Shown here piece after piece: positions 59,998-64,000 of a DNA stretch of 64,000 nt. The stretch comes from Anaerophaga thermohalophila str. Valhall. Lineage in GTDB: Bacteria; Bacteroidota; Bacteroidia; Bacteroidales; Marinilabiliaceae. The number at the start of each line of letters is the position of its first letter. Positions within the stretch are counted from its first letter, which is position 1. The stretch spans positions 21,073 through 85,072 of the forward strand of contig NZ_AHZV01000334.1 in assembly GCF_000250735.1 (NCBI RefSeq), in the 5' to 3' direction. Below the pieces are notes generated by a model. That model saw nothing but the letters and a program-made list of their open reading frames with translations, searched no databases and was not told the DNA's origin. Made by a program: the position numbers and the translations under genes.

Positions 59998-61140
59998 ATG
60001 AAAAAGAGAAATTCCTTTACTATTTTAAGTTTTATTCTTGTTGCTCTAATTTTTAATTCATGTACCAAAGTCACAAATAATGAATCCAAATCCCTTAAAG
60101 ATGCCTTCTCCGGTAAATTTCATATTGGGACAGCCCTTAATGCCCGTCAAATAATGGGTCATGATTCGGCAACCATGGCAGTGGTAAAAAAACATTTTAA
60201 CTCCATAGTGGCAGAAAACATCATGAAGAGTGGATTGATTCAACGCCGGGAAGGAGAATTTAACTTCGAACTCGCTGATCAGTTTGTGAAATTCGGAGAA
60301 GAAAACAACATGTTTATAGTCGGCCATACACTTATCTGGCATTCCCAGGCTCCCCGTTGGTTTTTCAAAGATGATGAAGGCAATGATGTTTCCAAAGAGG
60401 TTCTTATTGAACGCATGAAAAACCACATTCATACAGTGGTTGGACGCTACAAAGGAAAAGTAGACGGATGGGATGTGGTAAATGAAGCTATTCTCGATGA
60501 TGGAAGCTATCGCAAAAGCAAATTCTATGAGATCATTGGCGAGGATTTCATAAAACTGGCATTCCAGTTTGCTCACGAAGCCGATCCTGTAGCCGAACTC
60601 TATTACAATGACTATTCAATGGCTAAACCCGGAAAAAGGAAAGGGGTTGTTAAAATGGTCAAAAAATTACAGGAACAGGGTGTAAAAATTGATGCGGTTG
60701 GAATGCAGGGACACATTGGGCTTGACCACCCATCTATTCAGGAATTTGAAAAGAGCATTGAAGCCTATTCCGGTCTCGGAGTAAAAGTGATGGTGACAGA
60801 ACTCGACCTTTCCGTATTACCTATGCCCGACTGGAGTGCGGGTGCAGAGATATCCACAGATTATGAATACCAGAAAGAGCTTAATCCTTATGCCGAAGGA
60901 CTTCCCGACTCTGTGAATGTAGCCTTCGAAAACCGTTACCTCGATTTTTTTAAGCTTTTCCTTGAACACCAGGATGTGATCTCAAGAGTAACACTGTGGG
61001 GAGTTAACGATAATAACTCCTGGAAAAACAATTGGCCGGTGAGAGGAAGAACCGACTACCCCTTGTTATTTGACCGAAATAATCAACCAAAACCGGTGGT
61101 AGATAAAATAATACAGGAAGCGTTAACAAAAGATCGTTAG
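59998..61140 (+). CDS. GH10 endo-beta-1,4-xylanase, lipoprotein
   Basis: A compact 380-aa GH10 enzyme made of a lipoprotein signal (LIFNSC) and a single uninterrupted TIM barrel. Motifs in order: [39 protein letters not shown], acid/base glutamate in [10 protein letters not shown] at about 163, [23 protein letters not shown], nucleophile in MVTELDLS at about 268, and [10 protein letters not shown]. It cleaves internal xylan or xylo-oligosaccharide bonds. Unlike the 733-aa GH10 at 27054, it has no inserted binding modules, so it probably acts on imported or shorter chains. It heads a plus-strand run with an esterase and a GH8. Its TAG stop falls within a GATCGTTAGATTTTTAGA repeat. Confidence 0.94.
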   Translation: MKKRNSFTILSFILVALIFNSCTKVTNNESKSLKDAFSGKFHIGTALNARQIMGHDSATMAVVKKHFNSIVAENIMKSGLIQRREGEFNFELADQFVKFGEENNMFIVGHTLIWHSQAPRWFFKDDEGNDVSKEVLIERMKNHIHTVVGRYKGKVDGWDVVNEAILDDGSYRKSKFYEIIGEDFIKLAFQFAHEADPVAELYYNDYSMAKPGKRKGVVKMVKKLQEQGVKIDAVGMQGHIGLDHPSIQEFEKSIEAYSGLGVKVMVTELDLSVLPMPDWSAGAEISTDYEYQKELNPYAEGLPDSVNVAFENRYLDFFKLFLEHQDVISRVTLWGVNDNNSWKNNWPVRGRTDYPLLFDRNNQPKPVVDKIIQEALTKDR

Positions 61141-61149
61141 ATTTTTAGA
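61132..61149. repeat. Family E string at the end of the GH10 gene
   Basis: AGATCGTTAGATTTTTAG supplies the last codons and stop of the GH10 gene and runs into MITE B2. Confidence 0.55.
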
Positions 61150-61152
61150 AGC

Positions 61153-61318
61153 TAGTGTCGTGTCATGTATAAAATGTCGTATAAGTTGAAACTGATTTTT
61201 GCTTTTTTTCAAAATGAGAAAAAGCGCGCATACCCATAGCTACGTAAGCTTTTTATCATGAAGAAAAAACGAAAATCAGTGATGCTTGGTGCGATATTTT
61301 ATGCTTGACACGACACTA
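61153..61318. mobile_element. MITE-like element, family B copy B2
   Basis: 166 bp, inverted relative to B1 and highly similar to it. The ends are TAGTGTCGTGTCATGTATAA and ATGCTTGACACGACACTA. There is TA at each edge and no coding frame. It splits the GH10 gene from the esterase gene. Confidence 0.82.
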
Positions 61319-61656
61319 TATGTTAGTGACCAAAAAGGCAGAAGTTTAAGAGGCAGAAGGCAGAAGAAAAAATATTGACCCAAAAAAACATCTTTCAACA
61401 TTCAGAAGAAAGTTTTGCCTGACTTGTAGTAACTACTCCCCCGCCTCTCATTTATGGTTGAGACGCGACCAGAAATGAGAGACGGCATGGGAGAAATCTC
61501 AAAACCCAGGGGATTGACCTGGATTATTGCTCTCAGGCTTTCAGCCTGTTACACTTTGCCATGCTCGTCTCATACCGTATTTGACGACCGTAATGATGCA
61601 CAACTGAACTAAATTCAATAATTAAAGGCTGATACATAACCAAAATCACTGCACAT
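61319..61656. other. Spacer before the esterase gene
   Basis: No gene seen. It contains short AGGCAGAAG reiterations near 61336-61366, an inverted repeat CTCTCATTT/AAATGAGAG (61446-61482) and a half family D end (CCATGCTCGTCTCAT, 61559-61573). Confidence 0.45.
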
Positions 61657-62549
61657 ATGAATCATTCCGGAAGAATAGCATTTCTGCTTCTCCTTGCTTC
61701 GCTTTTAGTACCAGTCAAGGCGCAGAATATTATTGAACTCAACACAGGAACTACACTTGATGTTGAAAATGATGACACTTATTCCAAAACCAACATGGAC
61801 TAATCACGGAGGTTTCCTCTCCGTCTATTGAGATGTTTTTGCCAACAGAGAACGACTCTCTTTGCCCAGCAGTCATCATTTGTCCCGGAGGTGGTTACAG
61901 CGTCATTGTATATGAGGGCGAAGGTATTTCAACGGCAAAAGAAATGGCGGCAAACGGCATTGCAGCTTTTGTTCTAAAATATCGGCTGCCCGGCTCATCT
62001 GCAGATAACGGAAAAAACAATCCGTTAAAAGATGTCCAAAAAGCCATTAAAATTGTCAGAGAAAATGCCTCAAAATGGAACATAAGCCCGGGAAAAATCG
62101 GAGTTATGGGTTTTTCCGCAGGTGGGCATTTGGCATCAACCTTAGCAACTCATTATCGCCCCATTATCAACAATCCGGAAAACACAAATTTGCGCCCTGA
62201 CTTTCAAATATTGGTTTACCCTGTTATCAGCATGCAGGACAGTCTCACCCATCCGGGCTCCAGAAACCAGCTTTTAGGCGATAGCCCAACCCCGGAAGAC
62301 ATCAACAACTTCTCATCCGAGCTACAGGTTGACGGCAATACTCCTCCCGCATATATAACGCATGCAACTGACGATGTTGTAGTGGATGTGGGTAACAGCA
62401 TCTTCTATTTCGAACAATTAAGACATCATAAGGTACCTGTGGAAATGCACATCTATCAAAAGGGAAATCATGGCTTCATTTTCAAGCATAAAACCTGGAC
62501 CGCCCCACTCTTTGAATGGATGGAAAATTCTGGATTTCTCACCAATTAA
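61657..62549 (+). pseudogene. Alpha/beta-hydrolase carbohydrate esterase, frameshifted after the signal peptide
   Basis: An exported esterase of the group often found with xylanases, which remove acetyl or feruloyl groups from xylan. The signal peptide (ATG 61657; FLLLLASLLVPVKAQ) is followed by a break near 61792-61794. The frame from the start reaches a TAA at 61801, while the downstream frame reads HGLITEVSSPSIEMFLP into the catalytic domain. That domain is complete: oxyanion region CPGGGYSV, nucleophile in MGFSAGGH, Asp in THATDDVVVDV, His in GNHGF. One missing base would restore about 297 codons. If the break is real, an internal ATG at 61833 would give a cytoplasmic enzyme. The GH8 gene starts 43 bp downstream. 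Confidence 0.85.
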
Positions 62550-62592
62550 TGGAATATATAACAACCAGTTACTTGCAATTAAACTCCATATA

Positions 62593-63861
62593 ATGAACAC
62601 ACTACATCAAATCCAACATCCAAAAATCTTTTTTGCATTGATACTTTGTTTTTCACTGTTCTCAGCTTCTTTATACGGGCAAAAACAAAAAAATACCCGC
62701 AATCTGTTTTTGGAAGCCGGATACAGTCAGGACGAAATTGATAAAAAGGTTGAAAAAGCTTATTACGATCTCTTTGAAGGTCCGGAGCGTATCTACTTTG
62801 AAGTTGGCGACTCCATGGGTTACGTATCAGACATCAAAAATCACGATGTTCGCACCGAAGGAGTTTCGTATGGAATGATGGTCGCCGTGCAACTGAACAA
62901 AAAAGAGGTATTCGACCGCATCTGGAGGTGGTCAAAGAAATACCTTCAACATCAGGAAGGCCCCAGAAAAGGCTATTTTGCATGGAGCTTTGACCCGGAA
63001 AGAATGAAAATTAACTCACCGGGAAGTGCATCAGACGGAGAGTTCTATTTTGTTACAACTCTGCTACTTGCCTCCAATCGCTGGGGAAATGACACCGGCA
63101 TTGATTATTATGCTGAAGCCAGAAACATTCTGGATGCCATGTGGGAAAAAGACGGAACCGGAAACATCCATAACATCATCAATGTGGAACACAAGCAGAT
63201 ATCTTTTGTCCCCGAAGGAGGTGGTTACAACTGGACTGATCCCTCCTATCATGTTCCAGCGTTTTACGAAATCTGGGCCGAATATGCCAACGACGGGCAC
63301 GAACAGTTCTACCGCGACTGTGCAGATACATCCCGGGTATTTCTTCACCGTGCCTGCCACCCTGTAACCGGATTGAATTCAGATTACACAGAGTTCAACG
63401 GAGAACCTCACCCTACACCCTGGATGAAGCCCGGATTCCGTTACGATTCGTGGCGTGTCCCGATGAATATTGCCATGGATTACGTTTGGTTCGGAAAAGA
63501 CAAAGAATGGCAGGAAGATTATGCTCAGCGCTTCCAGAACTTCCTAAGATCAGAAGGAATGGATTCCTTTAAAGACCAGTACAATCTGGATGGATCAACG
63601 CCTGACTGGATACTTCCGGCTGGTGACTATCCCCCAAAATTAAGACACTCACTGGGATTAATATCCACAGCTGCGACTGCCTCTCTCATCAACATCAATA
63701 ACAACAAAAACAGTATGGATTTTGTCCATAAACTGTGGAATGAAAAATTAGAACCTTATGAGGATGGCTACTTTGATCCCTATTATGACGGGCTTCTATA
63801 CCTGTTCAGCCTGATGCATTTAAGTGGTAAATATCAGATCATCACTCCCGCTCAGAATTAA
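62593..63861 (+). CDS. GH8 reducing-end xylose-releasing exo-oligoxylanase
   Basis: A 422-aa enzyme of family GH8 with an (alpha/alpha)6 barrel. The ATG at 62593 is chosen because it begins a signal peptide (FFALILCFSLFSASLYGQ); the open frame extends further up but overlaps the esterase. Motifs: VRTEGVSYGMM with the catalytic acid, GYFAWSFDPERMKINSPGSA, SDGEFYFVTTLLLAS, NWTDPSYHVPAFYEIWA, and RYDSWRVPMNIAMDY. The overall pattern is that of Rex enzymes, which remove single xylose units from the reducing end of xylo-oligosaccharides; an endo-xylanase role is the alternative. It completes the plus-strand set GH10-esterase-GH8, which together would turn acetylated xylo-oligosaccharides into xylose, probably in the periplasm. 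Confidence 0.91.
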   Translation: MNTLHQIQHPKIFFALILCFSLFSASLYGQKQKNTRNLFLEAGYSQDEIDKKVEKAYYDLFEGPERIYFEVGDSMGYVSDIKNHDVRTEGVSYGMMVAVQLNKKEVFDRIWRWSKKYLQHQEGPRKGYFAWSFDPERMKINSPGSASDGEFYFVTTLLLASNRWGNDTGIDYYAEARNILDAMWEKDGTGNIHNIINVEHKQISFVPEGGGYNWTDPSYHVPAFYEIWAEYANDGHEQFYRDCADTSRVFLHRACHPVTGLNSDYTEFNGEPHPTPWMKPGFRYDSWRVPMNIAMDYVWFGKDKEWQEDYAQRFQNFLRSEGMDSFKDQYNLDGSTPDWILPAGDYPPKLRHSLGLISTAATASLININNNKNSMDFVHKLWNEKLEPYEDGYFDPYYDGLLYLFSLMHLSGKYQIITPAQN

Positions 63862-63879
63862 AAACATATCATTTTCACA

Positions 63880-63912
63880 ATAGATCATTAGATGTTTAGA
63901 TATAAGATTTAA
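63880..63912. repeat. Family E string after GH8
   Basis: ATAGATCATTAGATGTTTAG followed by ATATAAGATTTAAGA. It matches 48693-48734 in part. Confidence 0.5.
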
Positions 63913-63929
63913 GAGAAAATGAATAAAAC

Positions 63930-63990
63930 AAAGTATACCACAATAAGAATATGTATAAATTTTACATGCAAGTTCTATTAGTGAAAATAT
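63930..63990 (-). repeat. Family D repeat, partial inverted copy at the window end
   Basis: The minus strand reads AATAGAACTTGCATGTAAAA then TTTATACATATTCTTATTG, like the left part of D1 and D7. Confidence 0.55.
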
Positions 63991-64000
63991 TTTCACAATA

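Overview
The window looks like an AT-rich Bacteroidota chromosome, probably a polysaccharide-degrading anaerobe of the Bacteroidales/Marinilabiliales type. That placement is inferred from SusC/SusD pairs, hybrid two-component (HTCS) regulators, a type IX secretion sorting domain and many exported glycoside hydrolases. No rRNA, tRNA, CRISPR array or transposase gene was recognised.

Layout. (1) 1-3455 holds general genes: the end of a membrane protein, a small unknown protein, a tandem universal stress protein, an LpxH-like metallophosphoesterase and an NAD-dependent epimerase/dehydratase. (2) 4068-18258 is a first polysaccharide utilisation locus (PUL): GH2 beta-mannosidase, a divergent sensor/regulator with a propeller and a LuxR-type helix-turn-helix, a SusE-like surface glycan-binding lipoprotein, GH30, SusD and SusC. 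The order SusC-SusD-GH30-surface binder resembles beta-1,6-glucan PULs. (3) 18966-20527 is a chemotaxis receptor. (4) 20861-46683 is a xylan PUL on the minus strand: HTCS regulator, GH43, the tandem SusC/D-SusC/D-binder-GH10 set (xusA-E, xyn10C), a GH5-GH43 fusion and a GH43-CBM6. (5) 48001-54421 has an unknown exported protein and a plus-strand SusC/SusD pair with frame breaks. (6) 54881-63861 has a second, paralogous HTCS and three plus-strand xylan genes: GH10, esterase and GH8 exo-oligoxylanase.

Working together (inferred from families): surface GH10 and GH5/GH43 enzymes cut xylan, the Xus proteins bind and import oligosaccharides, periplasmic GH43, GH8 and esterase finish them, and the HTCS proteins sense products and activate transcription. 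A 10-bp motif (TTTYAGAYAY) occurs as direct repeats exactly 21 bp apart at four places upstream of these genes and is a good candidate operator.

Two further features stand out. The intergenic spaces are filled with several families of short (about 75-170 bp) inverted-repeat elements, some of which supply the stop codon of the neighbouring gene. Seven genes are interrupted by single-base frame changes or an in-frame stop (regulator, SusD, chemotaxis receptor, GH43, SusC, SusD, esterase). These may be real lesions, slippage sites or assembly errors; the sequence alone cannot decide.
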